Positions 33,207-43,406 of a DNA stretch of 64,000 bases are shown here, piece after piece. The position numbers and the translations under genes were made by a program. The notes beneath the pieces were generated by a model. That model was not told where the DNA came from and did not search any database. It was given only the letters and a program-made list of their open reading frames with translations. The stretch is from Lunularia cruciata. Taxonomy: Eukaryota > Streptophyta > Marchantiopsida > Lunulariales > Lunulariaceae. Numbering within the stretch: the stretch's first letter is position 1; each line of letters starts with the position of its first letter. The stretch spans positions 60,570,911 through 60,634,910 of the forward strand of contig OX419760.1 of assembly GCA_948567375.1 (NCBI GenBank), written 5' to 3'.

Positions 33207-33885
33207 TATGAGCCGGCCTGTCTCTCACTCAGGATGAACCTCTGATGGCTATTATGGTAGCGCACCATGGACTAAAAAGGCAAGGAACCCCAACTCCATC
33301 ATACTCCTCCAAGGCTAACACTCCAAGACTCAAGACATTGCTCACTAGAGAACTCAATGAGAGAGAGATAGTTGCAAATGAAAGGATGATGAGTACCTCC
33401 TCACCCCTTGTTTATATACTTGTGAAATATTTACGTACCAAAGTTACTAATTACCATAGTAACTCAAGTTACTAGACTAAAAGTCAAGTAAAGTCAAAAA
33501 GTAGAAAGGAATATCCATTCACATGGGCATATTCCCCTTATCTTGACCCAACCACTAAAGCAAGGATTCCTTCACATGGGCTATCCTTGGACTAAAGAAG
33601 AATCCAAAACAAAAAGGCTTGCGGGCCCAAGAGTTCTCAACTCTTCCCCCAAAGCCAAACACCTAGGAATAATACCAAGTCAACACACTAAAATCCAAAA
33701 TAGTGGTGCTCATCTTTTCAACTTCCTCTAAAGTAAGGTCCCATCTATCTTAGCTATGACTAACTTTAGCTAACCATGAATAATATAGAACCATCCTTTA
33801 TCTCTATATAAATAATATCTCTTAAGTACTTGTAATACCAAGCTAAATATCACAATACCACACACATGCACAAATAGGTGTTACA
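33207..33885 (-). repeat. A2 3' LTR
   Basis: Plus-strand ends TATGAGCCGGCC (normally TGTGAGCC) and GGTGTTACA. It differs from the partner LTR at about ten sites by eye. Confidence 0.9.
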
Positions 33886-33904
33886 TTTACCCCCGGACTA
33901 AGTT

Positions 33905-33926
33905 TTCACTTTGTCCTCAAAGTGAA
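33905..33926 (-). other. A2 hairpin next to the 3' LTR
   Basis: TTCACTTTG-TCCT-CAAAGTGAA on the plus strand, the same perfect 9-bp stem as in A1 and A4. Confidence 0.6.
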
Positions 33927-33933
33927 GGTCTTT

Positions 33934-35904
33934 CTACCTTCTATGGTACATCTTCAACTTATCATGGTTAATCCTATCAAAGTATCTTCCTCCCAACTCC
34001 TTGAGATCATAGGTGTAACTGCCCCACACCTTCTCCACTATGAAAGGTCCAAAGTACTTAGGCAAAAACTTCTTTTGCACTCTCTTGAATTGAATGGAAT
34101 CAAAGAACATTACCCAATCACCTTCTTTGAAAGGCTCCACCTTCTTCTTGTCTTGCCTTTTATCATAGCTCTCCTTTTGTTTCCTTTGGGCTTGCTCCAC
34201 TTGAACCATAGCAATTGCTCTTGCCTCTTCCAACTCCATGAGTTGATCCTTCCTTGACTTCTCTGCATCACCTCCTTGTGCTTTCTTCAATCTCCTATGA
34301 ATGCTTTGGAAGGTAGGAAGATCAAAGTGAATAGGTAAGGTAGACTCAATACCATACACCAATTGAAATGGAGAATATCCAGTGGAAGTTTTCATGGTTG
34401 TCCTATACTCCCACAAAACTGCATGAATCCTCTTGTCCCAATGATGTTTAGCCCCCTCCATTTCTGCATCTTTGGCCAACATCATGCACAAGGTCTGATT
34501 GGTTCTCTCTGCCAAGCCATTGGAATTTGGCTTATAGGATGTAGTTACTCTATGTGTGATAGAGAAATGTCGTAGCATGGCTGTAGTAATGCTTCCTATA
34601 AACTCTCCTCCTCTATCAGAAACCAACTCCAAAGGGCATCCAAACCTAGTGATAATGCGTTCATAAAGAAATCTACCCACTTCATCTTCATTCTTGTCCC
34701 TCAATGGTCTAGCCTCAACCCACTTGGTAAGGTAATCAGTAACTACCACAATGTACCGATTGTTCCTTGGGGTTCTATTGAGAGGACCTACAAAATCAAC
34801 TCCCCACTTCTCAAAAGGTCCTAGCAATGGAATTGATCTAAGTGGTGGAGTGGATGTAGACTTTCTAGCAAAAGCTTGACAAACATGACAAGTTTTGCAA
34901 TAATCAAGACAATCCTTGAAAATCCCTCTCCAATGGTAACCTGCATCTAGAATCTTGAAAGCAGTCACCTTTCCTGCAAAGTGTCCTCCACATACTAAAC
35001 CTGCATGAAACTCCTTTATGAGTAGGATAGACTCTTCCTTACCCACTGCTCTTCGAAGTAGACCATCTGCTCCTTGGTGAAAAAGAATATCCTCCACCAT
35101 TGTGTAAGGTCTAGATCTTGCTGCAAGGGCCTTCCTCTCCCTAGCATGCATCCCTTCTGGATAGTTACCTCTTGTCACAAAATCCACAATCTCCTTGTAC
35201 TCCATTGGAACCTCTTGAGTGACTGAGGTTTTCATGAGCTCCTCATCCGGGAAGGAATCATCTACTGGCTCATCTCCATCATGATCATAGGCTCTAGATA
35301 ACAAATCAGCATTTGCATGTTTCTTTCCTGGCCTATCCTCAATTGTGTAGTCATACTCAGACAAGAGTATCATCCACCTTGCTAGTCTCCCTTCAACATT
35401 AGGCTTGTTGAAGATGTACTTCAAAGCCTTGTGATCCATGACAATTGTGGCTTTCCCTCCAATCAAGTAGTGTCTAAACTTCTTGAGACCAAAGATCACT
35501 GCCAACCCTTCTCTCTCTATGACAGAGTAGTTCTTCTCTGCTGAAACCATCTGCCTACTAGCATAAGCTATTGGATGATCGTGCCCATCTTGGTCTAATC
35601 GACTAAGAGTGCATCCTATAGCTACATTAGAATCATCAGTGTAGAGGATGAAAGGCTTACTCCAATCAGGTTTAGCAAGAATTGGAGCTACAACAAGGGA
35701 TTGCTTGAGCTCCTCAAAAGCTTTGAGAGCCTCCTTGTCTTCCAAAATCACCATGTAATCTACACCCTTCTTCATGTAGATGGTCAATGCATAAGCCTTG
35801 TTGGAAAATGAGAAGATGAACCTCCTATAGTACCCAACCATCCCCAAGAATTGGCGTAACTTTGTCAAGCTTGAAGGGAATGGAAGGTCTGAGATTTTCC
35901 TCAC
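33934..35904 (-). CDS. A2 RNase H-integrase, open 656-aa frame
   Basis: From MRKISDLPFPSSLTKLRQFL (end of the RT connection) through RNase H (LYTDDSNVAIGC near residue 89, IEREGLAVIFGLKKFR, VMDHKALKYI) to a complete integrase. HHCC near residues 298-345 has EFHAGLVCGGHFAG and CLDYCKTCHVCQ. The D, D and E triad lies near residues 369, 429 and 464. The GPF motif is near the end. The A-to-D change in TDAS and T-to-M in TDHK could weaken RNase H. It is the longest undamaged integrase in the window. A TAG at 35907-35905 separates it from RT. Confidence 0.88.
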   Translation of the reverse strand: MRKISDLPFPSSLTKLRQFLGMVGYYRRFIFSFSNKAYALTIYMKKGVDYMVILEDKEALKAFEELKQSLVVAPILAKPDWSKPFILYTDDSNVAIGCTLSRLDQDGHDHPIAYASRQMVSAEKNYSVIEREGLAVIFGLKKFRHYLIGGKATIVMDHKALKYIFNKPNVEGRLARWMILLSEYDYTIEDRPGKKHANADLLSRAYDHDGDEPVDDSFPDEELMKTSVTQEVPMEYKEIVDFVTRGNYPEGMHARERKALAARSRPYTMVEDILFHQGADGLLRRAVGKEESILLIKEFHAGLVCGGHFAGKVTAFKILDAGYHWRGIFKDCLDYCKTCHVCQAFARKSTSTPPLRSIPLLGPFEKWGVDFVGPLNRTPRNNRYIVVVTDYLTKWVEARPLRDKNEDEVGRFLYERIITRFGCPLELVSDRGGEFIGSITTAMLRHFSITHRVTTSYKPNSNGLAERTNQTLCMMLAKDAEMEGAKHHWDKRIHAVLWEYRTTMKTSTGYSPFQLVYGIESTLPIHFDLPTFQSIHRRLKKAQGGDAEKSRKDQLMELEEARAIAMVQVEQAQRKQKESYDKRQDKKKVEPFKEGDWVMFFDSIQFKRVQKKFLPKYFGPFIVEKVWGSYTYDLKELGGRYFDRINHDKLKMYHRR

Positions 35905-35907
35905 CTT

Positions 35908-36990
35908 CTAAGGATCAACTGCTATTCCATCCTTGGAGATGATATGCCCCAAAAGTAGACCTTCTTCACATCCAAAAATGCACTTCTCTGGGTTGAGTGA
36001 TGCATTTGCCTCATCCAAGCATTGCAAGACTTTGATTAGGTGCTCAAAGTGCTCCTCCTTGCTCCCATAGACACAAAAGTCATCAATGAAATCTCTCACA
36101 AATTTCCCAATGAAAGGTTCAAATACCTTGTTCATGAACCGTTGGAATGTGGCTGGAGCATTGCAAAGCCCAAAAGGCATGACCTTGAAAGTGTAAGTTC
36201 CCCAAGGTGTGGTGAATGTGGTGAGTTGTTGATGCTCTAGTGCAATCTTGATTTGGTTATATCCACTATAACCATCTCCAAAACTGTACCTCTCATGACC
36301 TACAACCTCCTCCAAGATCTCATCAATGAATGGCAATGGGTAGTAGTCCTTCTTGGTAACAGCATTGAGCTTCTTGTAATCCACACATACCCGAAGCTTG
36401 CCATTCTTTTTCTTCACAATGACAATTGGAGACACCCATTCTGAATTCTCCACCTCAAAGATAAATCCAGCCTCCTTGAGCTTATCAATCTCCTCCTTCA
36501 CAACCAAAGATATTGGTGGGCTAATGCGACGTTGCTTCTGGCGGATTGGTCTTGCATGTGACTCCACCTCTATCTTGTGCTCCTCCAAGGTGACTTCCTT
36601 CAAATCCTTGTAACTAAAAGCAAACACATGGATGAACTTGCGGAAAATCTCCTCAAATCTCACCTTCTCCTCCTTGGTAACATTTGGGCCATACTTGAGG
36701 GTAGCTAACCTTCTCTCTACCTCCTCAAGTGTCAATGGTGATTTATCTGGGTCCTTCAAAACCTTTGGCTTAGGTGCAAAATCCATAGCACACAAAGGAT
36801 ACACATCTGAATCAGATTCAGATTCATCCTCCTCTATGGAAGTCTCCTCTTCCATGCTTGTGTCCACACCTGAAGCTCCTTCTTCAAAATCTGATTCCCA
36901 ATAATCAGAAGATGGTGTATCTGAATGTGAAGTGTTGGTGGTGTTAGTCACAGGAACAGTGACTCTATGGTTTGATGGCCCAATCCTCAA
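35908..36990 (-). CDS. A2 reverse transcriptase (360-aa open segment)
   Basis: All RT boxes are present: EWVSPIVIVKKKNGKLRVCV, YSFGDGYSGYNQIKIA, FKVMPFGLCNAPATFQRFMN and VRDFIDDFCVYG. The N-terminal part is acidic and serine rich. It ends GIAVDP at TAG. A4 has the same TAG at the same codon; A1 has GAG. Confidence 0.85.
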   Translation of the reverse strand: MRIGPSNHRVTVPVTNTTNTSHSDTPSSDYWESDFEEGASGVDTSMEEETSIEEDESESDSDVYPLCAMDFAPKPKVLKDPDKSPLTLEEVERRLATLKYGPNVTKEEKVRFEEIFRKFIHVFAFSYKDLKEVTLEEHKIEVESHARPIRQKQRRISPPISLVVKEEIDKLKEAGFIFEVENSEWVSPIVIVKKKNGKLRVCVDYKKLNAVTKKDYYPLPFIDEILEEVVGHERYSFGDGYSGYNQIKIALEHQQLTTFTTPWGTYTFKVMPFGLCNAPATFQRFMNKVFEPFIGKFVRDFIDDFCVYGSKEEHFEHLIKVLQCLDEANASLNPEKCIFGCEEGLLLGHIISKDGIAVDP

Positions 36991-37005
36991 GGACCCTTTG
37001 TGCCA

Positions 37006-37296
37006 TCAATCAGTTGTGCGTGCTGCTCTCAACCATGGCCTCCCAAGAAGTAAGTCATAGCTTGAATCCTTCAAGACTTGGAAACTCATGAGATTTTGAA
37101 CTCCCATAACTGAAACTACCACCTTATCCATCACCCCTACTGGTCGAACTTGTTGCTTGTTTGCCATGCTCACCACAAATGTTGAAGGTCTTGAGGGTAT
37201 CATACCCAACTTCTTCATCAACCTTTCTGACATGGCATTCACTGCTGATCCTCCATCAACCAATGCATCCTTGATGTTGTGACCATTCACTCTCAC
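37006..37296 (-). pseudogene. A2 protease segment
   Basis: Aspartic protease with ALVDGGSAVNAMSERLMKKL and YDLLLGRPWLRAARTTD. A TGA follows where A4 has CGA, and a TAG precedes it where A4 has TGG. Both stops are also in A1. The frame is in register with the RT segment. Confidence 0.82.
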
Positions 37297-37326
37297 ATCA
37301 ATCTTGGAGGCATATTCACAAGCCTC

Positions 37327-38214
37327 CTATGGTGTTGGCTTGGCATCCACCACCCCCATTGATACTGGAACTTTTGCCTTCTTCTTCTTCTTGCTCCTTG
37401 TAGAACTCAAACCACCTCTAAGCTCCTTTCTCAAGGTAGGGTTCAAAGCAATTAATTGGCCCACTGTGATGTTAGCCTTGTGACTACCAACATCCTCCAA
37501 CACATTGTAGTTCCATTGTTGCTTTGAGATCAAGAAGTCCTCCATCCCCAACTTCTTCCTTGGAGTCTTTGTTGTTGATGGTGTTGAGGTGCGAGTGCTC
37601 CTAGTAGACATAGGAGTATCCTTGCTTGAAGTAAATCCTTGAGAAGAGTGAACATCCTCTGCAAAATGAGCTCTCTTCTTCTCTTGTGCCAAAAGCTCCA
37701 AATTAAGACCCTTGGAGTTTGAGCACTCTCCCTTCTCATACTTGCTCTCAACCAAATCTATGGATGATATCCCCGTACCTTTGTTGGGATTAGGAGCCAC
37801 TTGGGTTTCACTACCTCCCTCTTTCCCTCTATTGGCTCTCTCATAACCCCTTCCTCCATGGTAAGTGGAATTTGGGCAATTCCTTTGGATATGGCCTCTT
37901 CCTCCACAACCAAAACAATTTCTATCATTGAAATTGTTGGCTGGTTGGCCTCCTCTATATGGATAGTTTCCATAACTCCTAGGCCCTCTCCCTACATTCT
38001 GATCCACCTCTCTCTTCTCCCATAGTTGCACCACATTGATCTTGATTACCCTATCAACTTTCAAAAATTCAAGCCCAATGCGCATAGAAGCTCTCTCAAT
38101 AATTTCAAGTGTGCTAACTGAAAGATAACCCAAGCTATCATGTGTAGAAATCTCAAGTCCAGATCTCAAACTTGAGATTTTGCCCAAAATCACCTTAATC
38201 CCCAAAATCTGCAA
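37327..38214 (-). pseudogene. A2 deletion-fused leader-gag frame (295 aa)
   Basis: The first ~57 residues come from the leader spacer (MQILGIKVILGKISSLRSGL to FLKVDRV) and join directly to the middle of gag (IKINVVQLWEKREVDQN). The CCHC knuckle NCFGCGGRGHIQRNCP and the downstream EDFLISKQQWNYNVLEDVG are intact. The join is GATAGGGTAA/TCAAGATCAATG; L2, L3 and the Gag N-terminus are gone. Whether the fusion is ever translated is unknown. Confidence 0.75.
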
Positions 38215-38243
38215 TCCACCTCACACAATCTCTCCAATTCCTC

Positions 38244-38414
38244 TCATGTGTACAAGATGTACAAAATCACCTCAAAGACATCATAATGAACTACAGGGTA
38301 TACAAATGGATCTTGGTTCTCTAACATAAGTTCAGCCGTCTTCTCTCCTAATGTTCTCTCCAAGTGAGCTCTCATAGCCTCCTTTTGCCTAATGTAGAAT
38401 TGGACGCGGAACAT
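38244..38414 (-). CDS. A2 leader ORF L1 (56 aa)
   Basis: Same L1 frame, with AMRAHLERTLGEKTAELMLE, DPFVYPVVHY and YILYT. It has two changes in the EER segment compared with the other copies. This copy keeps L1 although L2 and L3 are deleted. Confidence 0.5.
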   Translation of the reverse strand: MFRVQFYIRQKEAMRAHLERTLGEKTAELMLENQDPFVYPVVHYDVFEVILYILYT

Positions 38415-38434
38415 TATCTTGCCTTCTAGAGAGG

Positions 38435-38451
38435 TCCCGGCAACGGAACCA
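38435..38451 (-). other. A2 primer-binding site
   Basis: The minus strand reads TGGTTCCGTTGCCGGGA, identical to A1. Confidence 0.6.
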
Positions 38452-38455
38452 AAAA

Positions 38456-39134
38456 TGTGAGCCGGCTTGTCTCTCACTCAGGATGAACCTCTGATGGCTA
38501 TTCTGGTTGCGCACCATGGACTTAAAAGGCAAGGAACCCCAACTCCATCATACTCCTCCAAGGCTAACACTCCAAGACTCAAGACATTGCTCACTAGAGA
38601 ACTCAATGAGAGAGAGATAGTTGCAAATGAAAGGATGATGAGTACCTCCTCACCCCTTGTTTATATACTTGTGAAATATTTAAGTACCCAAGTTACTAAT
38701 TACCGTAGTAACTCAAGTTACTAGACTAAAAGTCAAGTAAAGTCAAAAAGTAGAAAGGAATATCCATTCACATGGGCATATTCCCCTTATCTTGACCCAA
38801 CCACTAAAGCAAGGATTCCTTCACATGGGCTATCCTTGGACTAAAGAAGAATCCAAAACAAAAAGGCTTGCGGGCCCAAGAGTTCTCAACTCTTTCCCCA
38901 AAGCCAAACACCTAGGAATAATACCAAGTCAACACACTAAAATCCAAAATAGTGGTGCTCATCTTTTCAACTTCCTCTAAAGTAAGGTCCCATCTATCTT
39001 AGCTATGACTAACTTTAGCTAACCATGACTAATATAGAACCATCCTTTATCTCTATATAAATAATATCTCTTAAGTACTTGTAATACCAAGCTAAATATC
39101 ACAATACCACACACATGCACAAATAGGTGTTACA
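38456..39134 (-). repeat. A2 5' LTR
   Basis: Plus-strand ends TGTGAGCCGGCTTG and GGTGTTACA; 679 bp, followed by the GGTC duplication. Confidence 0.9.
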
Positions 39135-39152
39135 GGTCCTATCTGGTTGGTG

Positions 39153-39844
39153 TGTAACACCCATATGTGCATGTGTGTAGTATTGTGATATTTAACTTGG
39201 TATTACAAGTACTTAAGAGATATTATTTATATAGAGATAAAGGATGGTTCTATATTAGTCATGGTTAGCTAAATTTAGTCATAGCTTAGATAGAGAGGAC
39301 CTTACTTTAGAGGAAGTAGAAAAGATGAGCACTACTATTTTGGATTTTAGTGTGTTGACTTGGTATTATTCCTATGTGTTTGGCTTTGAGGAAAGAGTTG
39401 AGAACTCTTGGGCCCGCAAGCCTTTTTGTTTTGGATTCTTCTTTAGTCCAAGGATAGCCCATGTGAAGGAATCCTTGATTGAGTGATTGGGTCAAGATAA
39501 GACCACATGCTTAGGGGGATATGCCCATGTGAATGGATATTCCTTTCTACTTTTTGACTTTACTTGACTTTTAGTTTAGTAACTTGAGTTACTACGGTAA
39601 TTAGTAACTTTGGTACGTAACTATTTCACAAGTTTATAAACAAGGGGTGAGGAGGTACTCAGCATCCTTTCATTTGCAACTATCTCTCTCTCATTGAGTT
39701 CTCTAGTGAGCAATGTCTTGAGTCTTGGAGTGTTAGCCTTGGAGGAGTATGATGGAGTTCGGGTTCTTTGCCTTCTTAGTCCATGGTGCGCTACCACAAG
39801 AGCCATCAGAGGTTCATCCTGAGTGAGAGACAGGCCGGCTCACA
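39153..39844 (+). repeat. A3L 5' LTR
   Basis: It starts TGTAACACCCATATG and ends CCGGCTCACA. The TATA region reads TTTATAAA. Confidence 0.9.
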
Positions 39845-39885
39845 TTTTTGGTTCCGTTGCCGGGACCTCTCTAGAAGGCAAGATA

Positions 39886-40056
39886 ATGTTCTGCGTTCAA
39901 TTCTACATTAGGCAGAAGGAGGCTATGAGAGCTCACTTGGAGAGAACATTAGGAGAGGAGAGGGCTGAACTTATGCTAGAGAACCAAGATCCATTTGTAT
40001 ACCCTGTAGTTCATTATGATGTCTTTGAGGTGATTTTGTACATCTTGTACACATGA
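39886..40056 (+). CDS. A3L leader ORF L1 (56 aa)
   Basis: Intact L1 frame with all conserved positions (AMRAHLERTLGEERAELMLE, DPFVYPVVHY, YILYT). The 40057-40690 spacer follows. Confidence 0.5.
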   Translation: MFCVQFYIRQKEAMRAHLERTLGEERAELMLENQDPFVYPVVHYDVFEVILYILYT

Positions 40057-40703
40057 GAGGAATTAGAGAGATTGTGTGAGGTGGATTGTAGATTTTGGGG
40101 ATTAAGGTGATTTTGGGCAAAATCTCAAGTTTAAGATCTGGACTTGAAATTTCTACACATGATAGCTTGGGTTATCTTTCAGTAAGCACACTTGAAATAA
40201 ATATGAGAGCTACTATGCGCACTGGGCTAGAACTTTTGAAAGTTGATAGGGTAAAGTGCTCCCGCAACTGCATGCTCTCTAGAAAATTGTACAGAGTCTG
40301 CCATTTCTTCAATTTTAAGTGAATTGTCCTGAAAATTTCCAAGAAAATTTAGTGCATTGTATCCTACCTGCTGCCAAAAAAATGACAGAGAGATCGTTTT
40401 TCCGCAGGGCGTTATGAGTTTTTAAAGTAAGGGGGGAGGTTTTCAGACCAAATCTGAAACTTGTGTGCTGAATAGAAAGGTATCTAGGCCAAGTGGCTCT
40501 ATGAAAAGTTCTGAAATTTAGCAAGGAAAGATACACTAGAGTTGTGATCAAGTGAGCAAAATTTTAGAGGACAGCCACATACAGGTTGGGCGATTTGAGT
40601 GACATTGTGAGGAAGGGTCAATTCTGCAGAGTGGAGATCTCATGCAAGAGGAGTTTGAGATCAACAAAAAGCATGTTTGAGTGTTTAGATTCATCTTGGG
40701 AAC

Positions 40704-41177
40704 ATGGAGGGTCATCAAGAGTGGAAATTGAGATTATGCAAGGTTCCTCAAGGGTTTGAGGTGATTGTAGGGGTGGATTTGAGGAAAAGAGAGTTTACAA
40801 TAGAATTTGAATAGAGTGTTGAGAGGATCCAAAAACCTACACCACTTGGAGGAAAGAGTGAGTCTAAATGCTTTCTGTGTCGAGAGAAGGGACATAAGGC
40901 AAGTTCATGTCCATTGACCTTTGAGAGCAAGAGATTGACGGAAAGGAGAGGCTTACTTGACTTGGGTTTGCATGTTGGACCTTCTTCACCAAGATTAGGA
41001 GGGAGAAGATCTAAGACCAAGGAGTTGTGTGAGGTTTGTGGAGTGGAAGGACTTCCAAAAGGACATGAGTGTAGTGGAGTAAAAGCACTTTTGGAGACTT
41101 TGGTGAAGGATCTTGGAGAGAGTCTTAGTACAGCTACAGAAATACTATCACCTTCATCAGCTTGTTCTCAAGATTAG
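40704..41177 (+). pseudogene. A3L leader ORF L2, broken
   Basis: It corresponds to L2 of A4. A TAG replaces GAG early on (near 40810), and the first knuckle reads KCFLCREKGHKASSCP. The region from 40914 onward is open and keeps LCEVCGVEGLPKGHEC. Confidence 0.6.
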
Positions 41178-41179
41178 TG

Positions 41180-41342
41180 ATGGAGATAATCTTTCAACTT
41201 ATGGATAAACTATCCATGAGAGTTAAATTAATATGCACTCTAGGATTTGATGTTGCTATAGAAATCTTGGAGCACCTGAACCTTTTGTGTTCCCTAGAGT
41301 GGATTATTCTCAGATGGTGTTAGTCATGTATATACTCTATTA
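41180..41342 (+). pseudogene. A3L leader ORF L3, frameshifted
   Basis: The start and MRVKLICTLGFDVAIEILE are present. One base is missing in GAGCACCTGAACC compared with GAGCAACCTGAACC, which shifts the PEPFVFP part out of frame. Confidence 0.6.
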
Positions 41343-41410
41343 GTAAAAGAGTGAGAGGAAAGAAAAGAGAAAAAAAGAATTGAGAGAAAGAAACATAGTG
41401 AGAGGTTAAG

Positions 41411-41547
41411 ATGGGGAAACTTCCGTTTTTCTTTGGCAAGGATGGAGAAGATGTGGAGGCCTTTGTGAGAGACTTCAAGAGAGCTTGCATAGGAAACAAT
41501 GAGAGGAGGAAGAATGAGTGGGCCTCATTATTACCAGATTTCTTTAA
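41411..41547 (+). pseudogene. A3L gag, first ~45 codons
   Basis: It begins MGKLPFFFGKDGEDVEAFVR and runs to LLPDFF, where the rearrangement junction starts. Confidence 0.75.
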
Positions 41548-41612
41548 GGAAGAATGAGTGGGCCTCATTATTACCAGATTTCTTTACCAGATTTCTTTAA
41601 GGATTTCTTGCT
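41507..41612. other. rearrangement junction between A3L and A3R with slipped repeats
   Basis: AGGAAGAATGAGTGGGCC through CCAGATTTCTTTA is present twice in tandem, then CCAGATTTCTTTA a third time, then AGGATTTCTTG, after which the sequence is antisense gag (CTCCTTGTAGAACTC). The nested partial copies look like repeated slippage during end joining. Confidence 0.85.
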
Positions 41613-42902
41613 CCTTGTAGAACTCAAACCACCTCTAAGCTCCTTTCTCAAGGTAGGGTTCAAAGCAATCAATTGGCCCACTGTGATGTTAGCCTTGTGA
41701 CTACCAACATCCTCCAACACATTGTAGTTCCATTGTTGCTTTGAGATCAAGAAGTCCTCCATCCCCAACTTCTTCCTTGGAGTCTTTATTGTTGATGGTG
41801 TTGAGGTGCGAGTGCTCCTAGTAGACATAGGAGTATCCTTGCTTGGAGTAAATCATTGAGAAGAGTGAACATCCTCTGCAAAACAAACTCTCTTCTTCTC
41901 TTGTGCCAAAAGCTCCAAATTAAGACCCTTGGAGTTTGAGCACTCTCCCTTCTCATACTTGCTCTCAACCACATCTATGGATGCTATTCTCTTACCTTTG
42001 TTTGGATTAGGAGCCACTTGGGTTTCACTACCTCCCTCTTTCTCTCTATTGGCTCCCTCATAACCCCTTCCTCCATGGTAAGTGAAATTTGGGCAATTCC
42101 TTTGGATATGGTCTCTTCTTCAACAACCAAAACAATTTCTATCATTGAAATTGTTGGCTGGTTGGCCTCCTCTATATGGATAGTTTCCATAACTCCTAGA
42201 CCCTCTCCCTACATTCTGATCCACCTCTCTCTTCTCCCATAGTTGCACCACATTGATCTTGAGATCCGCAAGTTGTTCTGTGATGGTTTGAAGTGGATCT
42301 TTTGGTGGAGGTGCAAGAATTGGAGCAACTACTACTTGTGGTGAAACCCTTGCCACCAAAGTATCAGAAGTTCCCCCATAATTGTAGCCTTGAGGAGGAT
42401 GCACAACCTCCTTCACCACCAAATCACTCTCATCCCCTTCCAAACTCTCCTCCATATGAATTGAGATCTTGATAGCTTCAACCTTGGAAGAAGATTTCTC
42501 ATATCTCACCTTGCTTCTAATTTGTGGTCTCAATCCTCTCACAAAATTCTTGGTGAGCATGGCCTCTATGCAAATCATAGTAGTCTCCACATCATCTCCA
42601 CCCTTCCTCAACACTTTGCGAATTCTGGACTCTAACTTTTCCACTCTTTCCACATAGACTCTCACTTTCTCTCTATCTCTTGGCTTGAGAAATGTAACCT
42701 CACTCATCAATCTCTCATAACTCTCATCAGGAAGAAAGTTCTCAATGAGTGCTGAAGTTAAAGTCGATCTTGGTGACACTCCATGTTCCCAAGATGAATC
42801 TAAACACTCAAACATGCTTTTTGTTGCTCTCAAACTCCTCATGCATGAGATCTCCACTCTACATAATTGACCCCTCCTCACAATTTCACTCAGACCTCTC
42901 AA
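41613..42902 (-). pseudogene. A3R gag with deletion fusion to leader
   Basis: Minus-strand frame 42902-42120 joins leader residues (MFECLDSSWEHG) to gag (LTSALIENFLPDESYERLMS) across a ~0.9-kb deletion near 42765. The knuckle begins NCFGC and then meets a stop (TGA for TGT-GGA). Downstream gag to the junction is open in pieces (MSTRSTRTSTPSTIKTPRKK, EDFLISKQQWNYNVLEDVG). Confidence 0.78.
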
Positions 42903-43406
42903 CTTGTATGTGATAGTCCTCCAAAATTTTCACACGTGATCACAACTTTAGGGTGTCCCTCCCTGCAAAATTTCAGATCTTTTCATCAAGCCATTTGGCC
43001 TAGACACATTTCTATTCAGCACACATATTTCAGATTTGATTTGAAAACCACCCCCTCACTTCAAAAACTCATAATTCCCTTCTCAAGAATGATATCTCTC
43101 TAATATCTATGTCAGAAGGTAGGATATAACGTACTGAATTTTCTTGGAAAGTTTTACAACTAAATCCACTAAAATTTAAAGAAATTGTAGACTCTGTACA
43201 ATTTTCTAGAGAGCATGTAGTTGCGGGAGCAGTTTACCTTATCAACTTTCAAAAATTCTAGCCCAATGTGCATAATAGATCTCACAATAATTCCAAGCTA
43301 TCATATGTAGAAATTTCAAGTCCAGATCTCAAACTTGAGATTCTGCACAAAATCACCTTTATCCCCAAAATCTACAATCCACCTCACACAATCTCTCCAA
43401 ATCCTC

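Larger units (their letters stand above)
33207..39134 (-). mobile_element. Family-A element A2, minus strand, internally deleted
   Basis: LTRs 33207-33885 and 38456-39134 are each 679 bp, and both lack the same 13 bp of the family LTR. The flanks are GGTC (33203-33206) and GGTC (39135-39138), a perfect 4-bp target duplication. Total length is 5.9 kb. About 1.88 kb is missing compared with A4, from inside the leader to the middle of gag. The remaining pol frame is continuous except for three in-frame stops. Confidence 0.92.
39153..41590 (+). mobile_element. Family-A element A3L, 5' half only
   Basis: 5' LTR 39153-39844 (692 bp), primer site 39849-39865, leader and the first ~140 bases of gag, then a breakpoint. 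Left flank is family-C LTR ending TTGGTG. No 3' LTR exists for it. Confidence 0.88.
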
